The position numbers were made by a program, and so were the translations under genes. Under the pieces are notes generated by a model. It saw nothing but the letters and a program-made list of their open reading frames with translations, searched no databases and was not told where the DNA came from. From Hofstenia miamia (Eukaryota > Xenacoelomorpha > Acoela > Hofsteniidae), in assembly GCA_900660155.1 (NCBI GenBank), contig CABFPE010000056.1:1651661-1715660 (forward strand): DNA of 64,000 bases, given 5' to 3'. The number at the start of each line of letters is the position of its first letter. The first letter of the stretch is position 1. Shown here one piece after another: positions 10,888 through 22,639 of the stretch.

Positions 10888-13141
10888 TTAAAATCAATGT
10901 TATATTTTTCAACTATCTTTCTGAGTAAATTACTCTTAAATGCAAACTATTCCAGTTTGGGATTCAATTGTTTTGATAATTTCATAAAATTATTAGGTCA
11001 CCTCTGAAAAGAGCACCAAGTTAACCAAAACAAGTGTCAGAACTTTAAAATAGATTTTTTAGTCCAGGGAATCCACATTGACATACAAATCGACTGTACA
11101 ATCACTATGAAGATTTGATTCAACATGGTATCGTTGCTTAATTCTTTTGGATAATTGGTCTACAATTTTTTTTTCAAAATCAAATTGAAATCTTAATTCA
11201 GAAAGTTCTTCCATCAAAACGTTTTGCGTGTTCATTGTTTGCGAAATTGAAGGTGGAGACGACCGCAAAATTTTGCTAGCAAATGAAGTTGCATCAAGAG
11301 TATGATTTAAAGAAGCCAAGAGAAATACGAAGTCCTGTTTGATCACGATTCTTGCATAATACTTAATTCTTCTAATGTAACTTTAAAAACAAAAAAATAA
11401 GAAGTCAATTTTTTGACATAGATCAGTTAAATCGATCTAAGCAACTAAATTGGAATTTGAGCATCTGCTTTGGTTTGATCTAATGTTGATAAATCTAAAA
11501 AATGTGCTCTTTAGAAAAATTCATTGTCTAGCGAGCTGATCTTGTTTGTATTTAAAAATCTGACCTGGTGACCGGATTGAGTCTAATTCAAATTCTTTAA
11601 CCCAGTGATTTGGCGACCCGATTGAAACTCTGATGCACCCGTTATTTTTTTTGTAATATACCATAAATCAAAAACTCAAAACTTGTTTTTTTCAAACAAA
11701 GTAATATCGAGAGGTTTGTGGTTTTACAAAATTAATATAACTTAAATTATGCGAAGATCTTGTTCACTGACATAAATTGCAAAATGGTAAGAAAACTTGA
11801 AGTACATTAGAAGTGGGCACTCAAAGTATGTTAAAAAATTTTTCTTATACCAAGGATTATATCTCGGCATTTACCCTTTTTCCAAAGCAATTAATTATAT
11901 GGAATTCCATTGTTCATTTCTTTAAAACAATCAACAAAATACCACCCTACCACGAAATTTCATTTCCAATACATTGTCTCGAACAAAATGAAAAATCAAG
12001 AAACTTTTCATTGATTAAATTTTAAAGAATATGGGCCAATCGTTTATAAACACTGCAATTTACAACTGGAAACCAATTACCAAACGATTTAAAAAACCAA
12101 TTGACAAATTAACAAAATGTCATGAAGCATTTGAAATCCTTCATGCTCAATGCAAAAATTCCTATCCGGAAGATCTTGGTTAGGATTTCAGTTTTATAAC
12201 AGTGATTATACAATTTCTCAGCATTTACAATTAATCCATAGTCTGAGAAGCACTATTTATCTATGTGTTGAATCCTATTGTAAATATTCCCTATTTTTCA
12301 TCGTTTTTTGTATTTCATGATACTATTCTGCAAATTTATCAGTAGGGACCGGAAAAATATGTGCTAATATAGCATAATCCAAAACTAATCAAGCTGCTAA
12401 GAAAGTAGTCAGTCAAAGAAGGATTAGGATCGAACTGAAATTTGATTAAAAATAAATCATAAATAAAGTATCATCTTAGATTATTTTTGTATAATGCAAC
12501 TAAGGAATTATCAGTGAAAAGATTAACAATTAGTATTTGTCAATTCGACTTTGGCAAAACGAAGGGGGCGAATTCGCTTCCATTATTTTTAGCCATCTTG
12601 GCAGACGAAAAATTTGAAATTCAAAATCGACAGGTACTTTTTGAACTTAGATATAAATAGCATAAAATCATTGTAAACTTTGTTAAAGAAAATTTTTTGG
12701 AGTTCTTATCTTTAGTTTATCACAGTTTGATTATTAACTATGATGTTCAACTAAACAGTTAGTGTTCAGTACCGGCGAGGATCCCATAACTGGAACGATT
12801 CTAGGTTCGTTGTTCCAAACCACGAACCTGCACTTAGGTTAGGTGTGCAATTAGGAGTTTTTATCTCCGTTTAGCTAACTATTGATCCTTTCCTACATGT
12901 ACGAACAATAATAAATTCGATATAAGGCTGGTAAGCCAAAAGTGGGTTTTTGTATTTATATTTATCTAGATCCAAATTCATGACTATAATTTTCCAATAA
13001 TGTGACCGTATATGTAACATTTATTATATTTAGGCTAGGAAGCTGCTGTTTATTTATCTTATTTAAATGAAGCCAATATATTTCAGTAATGGCTAATTAC
13101 ATATATATTTAAGCAGCTAGTGACATTCGAGTTTGCAAGTA
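10888..13141. other. Mostly empty; small open frames only
   Basis: A minus-strand open stretch at 11059-11346 (95 codons, GTG at its start, so probably not initiating there) has a coiled-coil-like part (MEELSELRFQFDFEKKIVDQ). A 50-codon plus-strand ORF lies at 12031-12183. Neither is recognised. At about 12770-12900 a GC-richer piece resembles one at 16790-16960 and may be a SINE-like repeat. Confidence 0.3.
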
Positions 13142-13212
13142 TGAGGTGTGATCAAAAAATACGGTGAATAATTTTTTATTAAAAAAAGTAATAAGCTTAC
13201 ATAGAATTTGAT

Positions 13213-14232
13213 TTAATCTCTTTCAAAGTACTGTCCTTGGCTAGCAATGCACTTATCCCAACGTTGACTCCATGACTGGAAGCATTTCTGGAAGGCGTCT
13301 TTCGGGAGGGCTTTCANNNNNNNNNNNNNNNNNNNNNNNNNNNNNNNNNNNNNNNNNNNNNNNNNNNNNNNNNNNNNNNNNNNNNNNNNNNNNNNNNNNN
13401 NNNNNNNNNNNNNNNNNNNNNNNNNNNNNNNNNNNNNNNNNNNNNNNNNNNNNNNNNNNNNNNNNNNNNNNNNNNNNNNNNNNNNNNNNNNNNNNNNNNN
13501 NNNNNNNNNNNNNNNNNNNNNNNNNNNNNNNNNNNNNNNNNNNNNNNNNNNNNNNNNNNNNNNNNNNNNNNNNNNNNNNNNNNNNNNNNNNNNNNNNNNN
13601 NNNNNNNNNNNNNNNNNNNNNNNNNNNNNNNNNNNNNNNNNNNNNNNNNNNNNNNNNNNNNNNNNNNNNNNNNNNNNNNNNNNNNNNNNNNNNNNNNNNN
13701 NNNNNNNNNNNNNNNNNNNNNNNNNNNNNNNNNNNNNNNNNNNNNNNNNNNNNNNNNNNNNNNNNNNNNNNNNNNNNNNNNNNNNNNNNNNNNNNNNNNN
13801 NNNNNNNNNNNNNNNNNNNNNNNNNNNNNNNNNNNNNNNNNNNNNNNNNNNNNNNNNNNNNNNNNNNNNNNNNNNNNNNNNNNNNNNNNNNNNNNNNNNN
13901 NNNNNNNNNNNNNNNNNNNNNNNNNNNNNNNNNNNNNNNNNNNNNNNNNNNNNNNNNNNNNNNNNNNNNNNNNNNNNNNNNNNNNNNNNNNNNNNNNNNA
14001 TTGTTTCCACTTTTTGCACATTTTCATCTGTTTTTGAGGTTACTGGACGTCCCGCACGCTGCTCGTCTTCAACAGACTCATTTCCGTTTTTAAATCGGTC
14101 ATACCACTTGTAAACAGTCTTCAGAGTTACCACATTATCGCTGTACACCGATTTTAACATTTCGTGAGCTTCTTTGGCGTTCTTTTTCAACTTAAAACAA
14201 AACTTAATGTTAATGCGTTGTTCGAAATCCAT
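13213..14232 (-). CDS. mariner transposase (middle unsequenced)
   Basis: The N-terminus (MDFEQRINIKFCFKL, then VYKWYDRFKNG and DEQRAGRP) is the helix-turn-helix DNA-binding region of mariner transposases. The C-terminus FQKCFQSWSQRWDKCI, then GQYFERD, is the usual mariner ending. The length implied across the gap is 339 aa, against about 345 for the family. The DDD catalytic residues fall in the N run, so activity cannot be judged. The open frame continues upstream to 14310, but MDFEQR is the family start. Confidence 0.88.
   Translation of the reverse strand: MDFEQRINIKFCFKLKKNAKEAHEMLKSVYSDNVVTLKTVYKWYDRFKNGNESVEDEQRAGRPVTSKTDENVQKVETXXXXXXXXXXXXXXXXXXXXXXXXXXXXXXXXXXXXXXXXXXXXXXXXXXXXXXXXXXXXXXXXXXXXXXXXXXXXXXXXXXXXXXXXXXXXXXXXXXXXXXXXXXXXXXXXXXXXXXXXXXXXXXXXXXXXXXXXXXXXXXXXXXXXXXXXXXXXXXXXXXXXXXXXXXXXXXXXXXXXXXXXXXXXXXXXXXXXXXXXXXXXXXXXXXXXXXXXXXXXXXXXXXXXXKALPKDAFQKCFQSWSQRWDKCIASQGQYFERD
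13317..13999. other. Assembly gap, 683 N
   Basis: Run of unknown bases inside the mariner element. Its size fits the missing transposase middle, so it is probably correctly estimated. Confidence 0.95.
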
Positions 14233-14427
14233 GTTGCGCGACAGGCACGATAAGCTCAACGTCACTCTAGCGGCTCTGGTAGCTGACTGACAAGCTCGAA
14301 TGTGTTGCAACTTGTCCCTGCCTGTCTCAGTTGATCACGCAACTGGACAAATTACAGCATATGGATGTAGCGTCAGCAGTTGCCACTATAAAAATTCATT
14401 CACCGTATTTTTTGATCACACCTCGTA

Positions 14428-15079
14428 TATAGTACACTTTACAAATTGAGACTAAGTCGAATTGTGTCGAGCCTTGAGTAAGCACTGAGCTAGGATAGGG
14501 CACACATAAGTTGCTTAACTGAGTTGAGAGGTGGAACTTGTTCAACTGCAATGGAAAGAAGTGGCTGTTACTTGATTTAGAGATCAGCTTCAGGCGGATG
14601 CCCAACCATCAACAGCTGGCAAAGACACTGCAAGGCTTCCTCACCTAAATAGTGTTTGTTATATCATCCATTAATTTTTAGTTACTGGAGTTTAATAAGA
14701 TAGAAGCTAAACAGTTTAAGAATAGTACATCTCTACTCGCTAGTATACCATGACAGTTACATTGTAATAATGGAGGGGTTGGATATAAAAGCCTGGTAGA
14801 AGATGTTTCAGTAAAAGGAGTCAAAAAATGTGATAAATAAGTTCTTAAAACCATGAAATATGTGTCATAAATATTTGACCAAAACGCTTGTATTTTACTA
14901 AGGAAATGTATTAATGAACAATGTAAACATAAGAAAAAATATATATAATTATATGCAGATAAATTACATAAAGCTAAAAACTATTACAAAAATGTATTTA
15001 AGTGGAATTTGATTTATTTGAAAGTTTCCTGCAAGAAACCAATTTAAGCATAGTGTCCCACAGTAAAATGCAATCATTA
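14428..15079. other. No gene recognised
   Basis: AT-rich flank of the mariner insertion with no supported coding sequence. Confidence 0.4.
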
Positions 15080-15545
15080 GTACACAATTAGCCAGCAACA
15101 CTAAACAGCCGCTCACTTTCTACACCTGTAGGTGGAACAGCTAGCAACCATACAGTAGTCATTTTAGCAATTTTCAACTCTTTCCTGTCAGCCGGAAGTA
15201 GTCTATTTCCTTCATAAGGATGCAATCAAGTGGCGGCTCAGGAAGTGTAGCAACAATCGAGTTGAAGGACTTCTTGGGACTAGAAGGGATCCAGCTGATC
15301 TTCAGTGATTATGCTGATGAGACGGACACTTCTACTGACTCGTTATCTTCCTCACTGATAGAGTCGGTGATTGTTTGAGCCCAAACTCCGTCCTTCGTAA
15401 CTGATTGGTTAGGACGGATTTCACTTGTTGTAGGGTGAAGCAGCCATAGTCACATCTGCGCACTCCAACATTCAAGTAAAGTTCCAGCAACTGCTGAATT
15501 TGGACCCTGCGCAGAGGGTTTATGCTGACAATCAGACACCATCAA
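15080..15545 (-). mobile_element. hAT transposase relic, C-terminal part
   Basis: On the minus strand MKEIDYFRLTGK is followed, after a one-base frameshift, by ELKIAKMTTVWLLAVPP and TGVESERLFSVAG. This is the hAT dimerisation region, whose hallmark is a proline-Thr-x-Val-x-Ser-Glu-Arg-x-Phe-Ser block. Acidic sequence upstream (SISEEDNESVEVSVSS) is in a related frame. The minus frames at 15532-15887 may be earlier parts of the same transposase. Confidence 0.65.
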
Positions 15546-16045
15546 CTCTTGCCCATTCAATTTTCCTCCAGTTGAGACGGGTTATACCAGTTTGAATGGG
15601 TAGAAGGGCGAAGCAGCTACATTCAACCACATCAACTTCCGAATTAGACAGAAATAGATGCTGTTTGTGGAGAGCCTGTTCAACACAAGTTTGCAGTATT
15701 ATAATCACTGCAACATGTCGTGCAGACTGTTCAGCTGAGTCCAGACATCTCTGATTAGAACTCCTTTCCAAAAGACTTTCTTAGAAAAAATAAAATTTCC
15801 AGTTGCTTTAGAAGTCATAAGACATTGAAAATGTGCTAATACTTTGCAATTAAAAGATTGTAGGCAATCATTCATTATTGTAGACAATCAGTATTATCAC
15901 AGCGACCACACATGCGATTGACTGAACCAGTCAACATCATCTAGTTACTAAACAAACTATCAAAATAATATTAATAGAATTATTCCACAGCAACAAATGT
16001 TATACTACGATAGGGAAACAAAACTGCTACCTAATCTGAAGCCAG

Positions 16046-17567
16046 CAACGCTGTATCAACCGTATATATCAACAGTGGAAGATTTTGTCAAAGTTGGCAG
16101 AGTGTGGCATAATCAGGTGGTACACAAAAGATAACAAAGAAAGTAACTAAGAACTATCAGTAAATTAATTAAACCTTGTCTGTGAGCCATGATCGTATCC
16201 GCCGTAATTGGTGATGTCTTACCACTCCTTCCTCTTGAGCTGCAGTGCTTCGCTTCGGGTTCCGACCCTGATAACATCTTGACGCTTTCAATTTAAAAAA
16301 GTTGTTAGTAATACCTTACCTTGCTACGAACAGAAAGCTGAATTAATGGAATTGTACAGCAACGCTGTATCAACCGTATATATCAACAGTGGAAGATTTT
16401 GTCAAAGTTGGCAGAGTGTGGCATAATCAGGTGGTACACAAAAGATAACAAAGAAAGTAACTAAGAACTATCAGTAAATTAATTAATTATATTTTTGTAC
16501 ACAACTTGATTATTATCCTTTTGATTTTTATAAAAACTATTAGTGCAGTCTATTGGCAAAACGGTTGATTGCGTAATCATTAACAGATGAACGAATTAAC
16601 AAAAGAGTAAACAAATTTGAACTACAAGCAGGTACAAGCTGATTGTTTAATTGTTTATGCAATATTATTTTAAATAGCTTATACTGGATTTATTTGATGA
16701 TGAATTGACATCATTTGATTTCTTATTTTATGTTATCAGGTTTGATTATATATGTCAATGGAAAGCTAAACGTCTGAGTGCATGAGTAGTAACCGGTGAT
16801 CCCCAATTTTCAACTAAAGTGACTCTTGGAACCGACGCACATACAGCCATTCATAATGCGGTGCTGTCTGGTCGCCAGGAACCTCCTTCGTCGTGCAGCT
16901 CTTAGGTTAAGTCTAAGCATAGGGGTTCTTACTTCGTTATAGCTTTCCAACCAATTCATTCATTGTTATAACTCATGTCATTAAATATCTGCCTTTAGTC
17001 TAACCCTTTTTAGATCCTAATTATCTAGGTGTAATTGCTAGATCTTTGACAATTCTTGCAGGACACGGATCCAAAATGGAAATTTTACTTGATTGTTCTT
17101 TTATTGCAACTTCCATGTCATGAAGCTTTATTCATGACCTTCAATTACGACTACTAGGCATTCTCTTTCTGCCGACCGTATCGATTGTTCACATGTATTC
17201 AGAGCGCAGTTATATCTACTTATATGTAGGGCTATTTATATTAAGGGTTAATAACAAGCTAATGTTGAGCGATTGCGAACTTTCATTTATTGCAGTTATC
17301 AGTAATAACAAGAACAATCAATACACTAAATTAATAGGGATTTACAACAGACAATCACTGAGACATTTCCGCACCATGAGCCTTGTCTGTGAGCCATGAT
17401 CGTATCCGCCGTAACTGGTGATGCCTTACCACTCCTTCCTCTTGAGCTGCAGTGCTTCGCTTCGGGTTCCGACCCTGATAACATCTTGACGCTTTCAATT
17501 TAAAAAAGTTGTTAGTAATACCTTACCTTGCTACGAACAGAAAGCTGGATTAATGGAATTGTACAGT
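16046..17567. repeat. A-B-A-B duplication mosaic
   Basis: Segment A (about 126 bp) is at 16046-16171 and 16358-16485 and appears identical. Segment B (about 189 bp) is at 16172-16360 and 17379-17567 with about three differences. B is GC-richer than its surroundings. On the minus strand it opens an ATG frame (MLSGSEPEAKHCSSRGRSGK) preceded by gtaagg, tactaac and an AG within 36 bases, like a tiny intron. The product is not recognised. Confidence 0.6.
16790..16960. repeat. GC-richer SINE-like piece related to 12770-12900
   Basis: Shares a start like (a)ccggygatccc and an end cttaggttaagt followed by a cttcgttatagct-like tail with 12770-12900, with diverged middles. No clear pol III boxes, so the SINE label is tentative. 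Confidence 0.3.
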
Positions 17568-17915
17568 TGGTTAACAGATTAAATAATGGGAAAGTTATAG
17601 CTTTACTGAAAAATGTCTACAAATCTCCGTGTACAGATTCTACAAGAGCCGGGTTATTTCTTGGTCAAAAGTGGTGCTATACTAAGAAGAAACCGACAAC
17701 AATTACTAGCTAGTCGCCAAAACCATAGTCAAAGCCGATATTACGATGATCCAATTTCTTGGAAAAAGATCATGGAGACAATGTCAAAGTCCGAGAACCT
17801 TACTAAGAAGGTCAGAACATTAAGAGAAATCCTGATCGATACGGTATATATATCTATTTCACACTTAATATTCAAAGGAGAAAGTTGTGATGGTGAATAT
17901 CTCTATGTATAAGCT
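17560..17915 (+). mobile_element. Possible Ty3/gypsy-type LTR retrotransposon fossil fragment
   Basis: A short reading frame carries PGYFLVKSGAILRRNRQQLL, which resembles the end of a gypsy-type integrase region. It is a broken fragment without recognisable LTRs. Old, from its isolation and divergence. Confidence 0.35.
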
Positions 17916-19229
17916 CGATGCTTGTTTTGCTACTCTCACGATATTTACCTTCAGTTTTCAGGGTAGTAGCCACGAATGCATACATTGCAATAGCTTTTTA
18001 AAATAGATTTTACATAGTATTATCTTAATCTATCACACATAAAAAGACGTATTAACTGAATCAATTGATATTTCTAATACATTTAACTATCAATTTAATG
18101 GTTTAGGCAAATTTCAGGGACCTATATTTTTTTCTTCCTGAAAGAATATGATTCGACCCAATACTTTTTCGTTTAAATCGTATAAATAAGTTAAGAAAGT
18201 TTTGGGTCATATTTATTACTAGTCCTTTAAGCCTGGTCATTATTCATTGCATAAAAGTAAAACACTTTCAATTCATAAAAAATTGCCATGTGTCAATTCC
18301 CCTTCCATTATAAAGAGGATGGAATACTGAAATATTGCAACTATTACCTTGTGTCAACTGTTTTACGCCATTTTGAACACATTAGTAGTCACCATTCTGC
18401 TAATTCAATTTTTGCTAGTAGTTAGGATTTTTTAATGACCATTTCACTTCGAATTCATTTCTTTTGCAAATGAAAAGTGGAGATATTATCTAAATTTGTC
18501 TTCATTGGATGAGTAGGTTTATCTAAAGCATTTGATTCCATCGATAATTATGTTAGCTTATAAACTAAAGTGTGTAATGTTCGATTCTAAGATCCTGTGA
18601 AATTTGAAGCCTATAAAATTCAAGTCTTTCAAAAAATCTAAGAAATCTAACCCTAGACCTAATCATAACTTTAATCTTAATTCTATTCACCAATTTTTCT
18701 AAAGGCCATCTATTCCTAACACAAAAAACATAACTATTAGATTTACAAAATATACACCAAATTCATTTTTTGAGACATCTAAGCCCTTAACCCAAGCTAC
18801 AGGTGACAGGTATCCTTTAGAATTACTCACGTTCTCGAACAGGCCTCACATCTTTGGCCCTGTTAAGAAATGCTAACAATAAGTAAGCTTAAATATACAT
18901 GTATAAATATTTTTGCAATTTGATAATAGGAGTGATTGACAGTTGCTCTTACTTCATGTCGCTATCTTTTCACAGATTTATCTCTGTAGCTGACAGATGC
19001 CTTAGGGTGAACCAGCTTCTTTTACTTGGACTTCTTTTGCGGTAGGGTCAAAGGAGGAATAAAAAATTTTGTGTACGTCTGAGGTCATATGACAGGGGCA
19101 CTAATCCTAATTTAAAAAAATGGAATTTAGTAAAATGTTATTTGAGTGTTCGATTGCAAAATCAAGAATTAATCAAGTTTTTTGTAATTGGAGTAGAACA
19201 TAAAAATGAATCCCACAAAGTTTTACTTT
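17916..19229. other. No gene recognised
   Basis: AT-rich; no supported reading frame, RNA gene or repeat boundary seen. Confidence 0.4.
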
Positions 19230-19620
19230 AGGTTCATTATTTTTTTTCCTTATCTATCAATGATGTACATTGAGCCGCAAACATCAAACATCCACTGCGA
19301 CACAGCATTATGCTGACAATACATTGATATTTGCACATGATAAAGAATTAGAGAAGTCGTTAAGTAGCTTAGAAAAAAAAATTTCTTTCAACTGCAAATT
19401 TATGTTAATAAGCATACTCTAAAAATAAATTCCAAAGAACAGGTTTCATTCTCCTTTTCGAAAGCACAATTTGTTTTATACCTTATGTTTTACAGGGACC
19501 AATTTTGTTAATATCAAAATCTTAAGCATGTTGTGTCAATAATCGACAACAAATAATGCTATTCAAATCACATACGTATTATAATACGAAAAATTCTTAG
19601 CCACAAAAATGAAAGTAATG
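19230..19620 (+). mobile_element. LINE reverse-transcriptase relic
   Basis: The frame around 19305-19380 reads YADNTLIFAHDKELEKSL, the YADDT-type motif of LINE reverse transcriptase. Neighbouring frames give FINDV-like sequence before it. Heavily decayed; clade uncertain, CR1 or Jockey-like. Confidence 0.5.
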
Positions 19621-19680
19621 TTAGTTAACTCCTCTCGTACTTAATCAAAATTATATATTGCTACATCTCATTTGATAATA

Positions 19681-20263
19681 CAGGGTGTTTCAAAAGTTTT
19701 AGTACAATATATTTGTAATTATTTATTATATGAAAGTGAATAAGAAGCTTACAAAGCAATTGAAAACAAACTTAGAATATTACTCGAAAACATTTCCCCT
19801 TTATTCGTGACACAGATGCACCCTCTTCTCGAAATCTCTCAAGGTATCTCGATACATTCGCAAAGGAATTCCGTTGATTTTCTCTTCAATTGCTGACCTC
19901 AAGGAATGCAAAGTTTCGTAGCGTCTATTGTTTACAAAAACCAAGGATTTGAGATAAGGCCAATACTGATGGTGCACTTCGTCTGTACTTCTCTTCAAAC
20001 TTTCGTTGAATTTTTCAACGGAATTTTCGTAGGCAAGAGCCCAGGCGCCTCACATGATTTGCTCTTCGAGCGAATACATTGTCAATGATTACGTGATGAA
20101 AATTAACTCGTAAACTTTCAGTAACAGTATTCAAAATTTTTAAAGAATTTTAAACTATTTGAATAGCTATCGAACATCTAATTTTCTAATTACATGATTT
20201 AACACCGGTTTAGTTCATAAAACGTGAACAAGAATCTTGTACTAAAACTTTTGAAACACCCGG
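19681..20263 (-). mobile_element. Tc1/mariner-type deletion derivative with intact TIRs
   Basis: 583 bp bounded by inverted repeats of about 28 bp (CAGGGTGTTTCAAAAGTTTT at the left; CCGGGTGTTTCAAAAGTTTT inward from the right) with TA duplications at 19679-19680 and 20264-20265. The minus strand retains a transposase C-terminus (RSAIEEKINGIPLRMYRDTL, then RDFEKRVHLC), so an internal deletion removed the N-terminus and catalytic core. Confidence 0.85.
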
Positions 20264-20656
20264 TATAAATAATTTATTAGTAACCAAAATGGATTAGGAA
20301 ATTCATTGGACAGCAAAATTCTGTTACGTAAGTACCTTGCAAAAAAATTTTAACCAAATAATTCTCACAATATTGCATATATTTTATAAAGTAAATTGCA
20401 TTAATATAATTTCTTACCCAGCAAGCACCCTACAAAAATTCTAAATTTATTAATAAGAAATTTAAAAAGCATTTCTTTAAATAAATCGTATAGACAATCG
20501 AATTAAAATTGAAATTATCACGTTAAAAATACATTCCTCAAATTGTAAATCTATCGTGGAAAAGCGTTCAATTCTTTACAAAATATTTTTAGTTTGAAAC
20601 AAACTGGATGGACTCATACACAGATTGCATCTCAAAAAACAAATGTATTAATTTGG

Positions 20657-20688
<32 letters not shown>

Positions 20689-22639
20689 CATACAAAAAAC
20701 TGAAAAATGAAAAACCAATGCAAGTTATGCAAAGAATTTATGTATAGAAAATACCAAAATTGCGATTTGCCAGAAATATAGTCATAATCGTTTGAAATTT
20801 GCTCTATTAAATATCAGCTCTTTGCATCGCCATGTACAATTTTCTAGATATAAATAAATAAATAAATATATATATATATATGTATACATATATATATGTA
20901 TATGTATATATATTTATATATATGTTTATATATGTATATATAAAAATTTCAGTGAATTTGTGAAACTTCTATTTCAATTAAAAATTTTATCAAACAACTA
21001 ATTTTGAGGAATTGGGGTTGAGTTTAGGGTTAAGGTTTACTTTGGATTCTGAAGAAAATCTAAACGTTGAAATTATCGTTAATTAAACATTTAAAACAAA
21101 TATTTAAGCAAATATTTTCAACGCATTTTAGAAAATAACATAATTGCTTGAAGTTAATCTGGAAATTAGCTTCATTAATGATTTGAAAACGACAGAATTA
21201 TGGGAAAGTCTTTATACTAGCTTTTATAATGGACTTGTCAAAATTCTGATATTTTCGAATTTTAAAGAACTTTTAAAATATTTTTCAAATGCGTATAAAT
21301 ACGTGTTATGTTTAGCATATAAAATAAAGAGAATCCGTATTTAATAGTAAAACATAACTTGATAATTGCAAATTGATATTATTAACTTCTGCAAGTGAAA
21401 GTGTGGCACATTTGTTTAAAGAAGTCATAACTGGCAAACTTATCATTCGACAGAGTTCTAACATTAAATATCCTCTTTTTGCCAACTTCTCACGTTTTTT
21501 AACTGATTTAAAATAGCATCTAAAAACAAGGTAAACCATTCATTAGCAAATGTGATTCAAATAAAAAATTTTATATTTACAAATATTTCCAGGCATTAAA
21601 TTCCCTTAACATGGAAAATTTAATTTCCACTTCAGCCTTTGCTGGGTAACATTTTCACAACATTGTTGATTCGATTTTGTCATCAGTTTCTCAAAAATAA
21701 ATAACACTTGCAAATCACTGACCGTTTGCTATATGCATCGTCAAGGTCGTACGTCACACAAAATGAACATGAAGTACATAATGACTAAATCACACTGTTG
21801 AGTTAAAACTGAAATTTGACCAAAAATGGACTATATTAAGATAAAATATTCTTTATTCAGACAAATATTGACAATTAGAATTTATCTGAATAGCGACAAA
21901 AATGTACAAACACGCATCCTACTATTGACACAAGTTTGACAACAAATGTCAAACAGGTTTGACAAATAGTTGGAAACTGAAGATATATATTATATGCTAT
22001 TAATGGATTTGTGTGCCGAGCAATTACATAATTTGGAGTGACGCCCTCTTATTGGTAAAGTTTTTGTCAATATAAATGTTCTTATCACCCTTAAATTTAC
22101 CTTTGTTACTCTTTTAAACATTGTAAAATCTAAATTTTATACAAACGTTTGGGAGTTGCGTTTAATCGGATCTAGTGACGTAAATATAAGATAAGATCTT
22201 TTTCTTTAATGGTTATTTTAGATTTGGATATATTAATTTGCTTTTGAGGTAGGTGCGCTTAAATGTTTAAGGGTTATATAATATTTATGAGTAAAAAATT
22301 TAATCTTTTAATCTGCAAAGGTAATAAATTATCAAAATAAGAAGTAAAAATCGTTGACAATTAGAAAACTAAAGAAACATTTAAATTTTTTAACTCTTAA
22401 GCAGTGGATATACATTTGGTAGATCATGGATATGATTTAAATTCCATAACAGTGTCTATGCTAAAACAAGCTAATAAACAATTATTCATAGCTGTATGTT
22501 CCTTTTAGTATTTATTGTTAATAATCAGAATTTCTAAAATTACAAATCTTTAAACACTGATTTTAATTAATGAAAAGACAGAATTAAATGCTTGCTCAGA
22601 TAACTTATAAGAAACACCTTAACCTAAACTAATGAAATA
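20264..22639. other. No gene; TA microsatellites
   Basis: (TA)n tracts at about 20664-20688 and 20853-20942. Otherwise AT-rich sequence with short open stretches only. Confidence 0.5.

Larger units (their letters stand above)
13142..14425 (-). mobile_element. mariner transposon, full length, gap inside
   Basis: Terminal inverted repeats of about 27 bp (GAGGTGTGATCAAAAAATAC core) bound a 1284-bp element with TA duplications at 13140-13141 and 14426-14427, the typical mariner size. The transposase frame on the minus strand starts at 14232. Bases 13317-13999 are unknown, but total length and both ends are as expected for a whole copy. Confidence 0.92.

Noticed and set aside
16190-16290. Porphobilinogen deaminase-like VIRVGTR on the minus strand
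   Set aside because: Only seven residues match; the following residues and the rest of the enzyme are absent.
17440-17490. T-arm-like gggttccgaccc in block B
   Set aside because: Loop length is wrong and no tRNA body can be folded around it.
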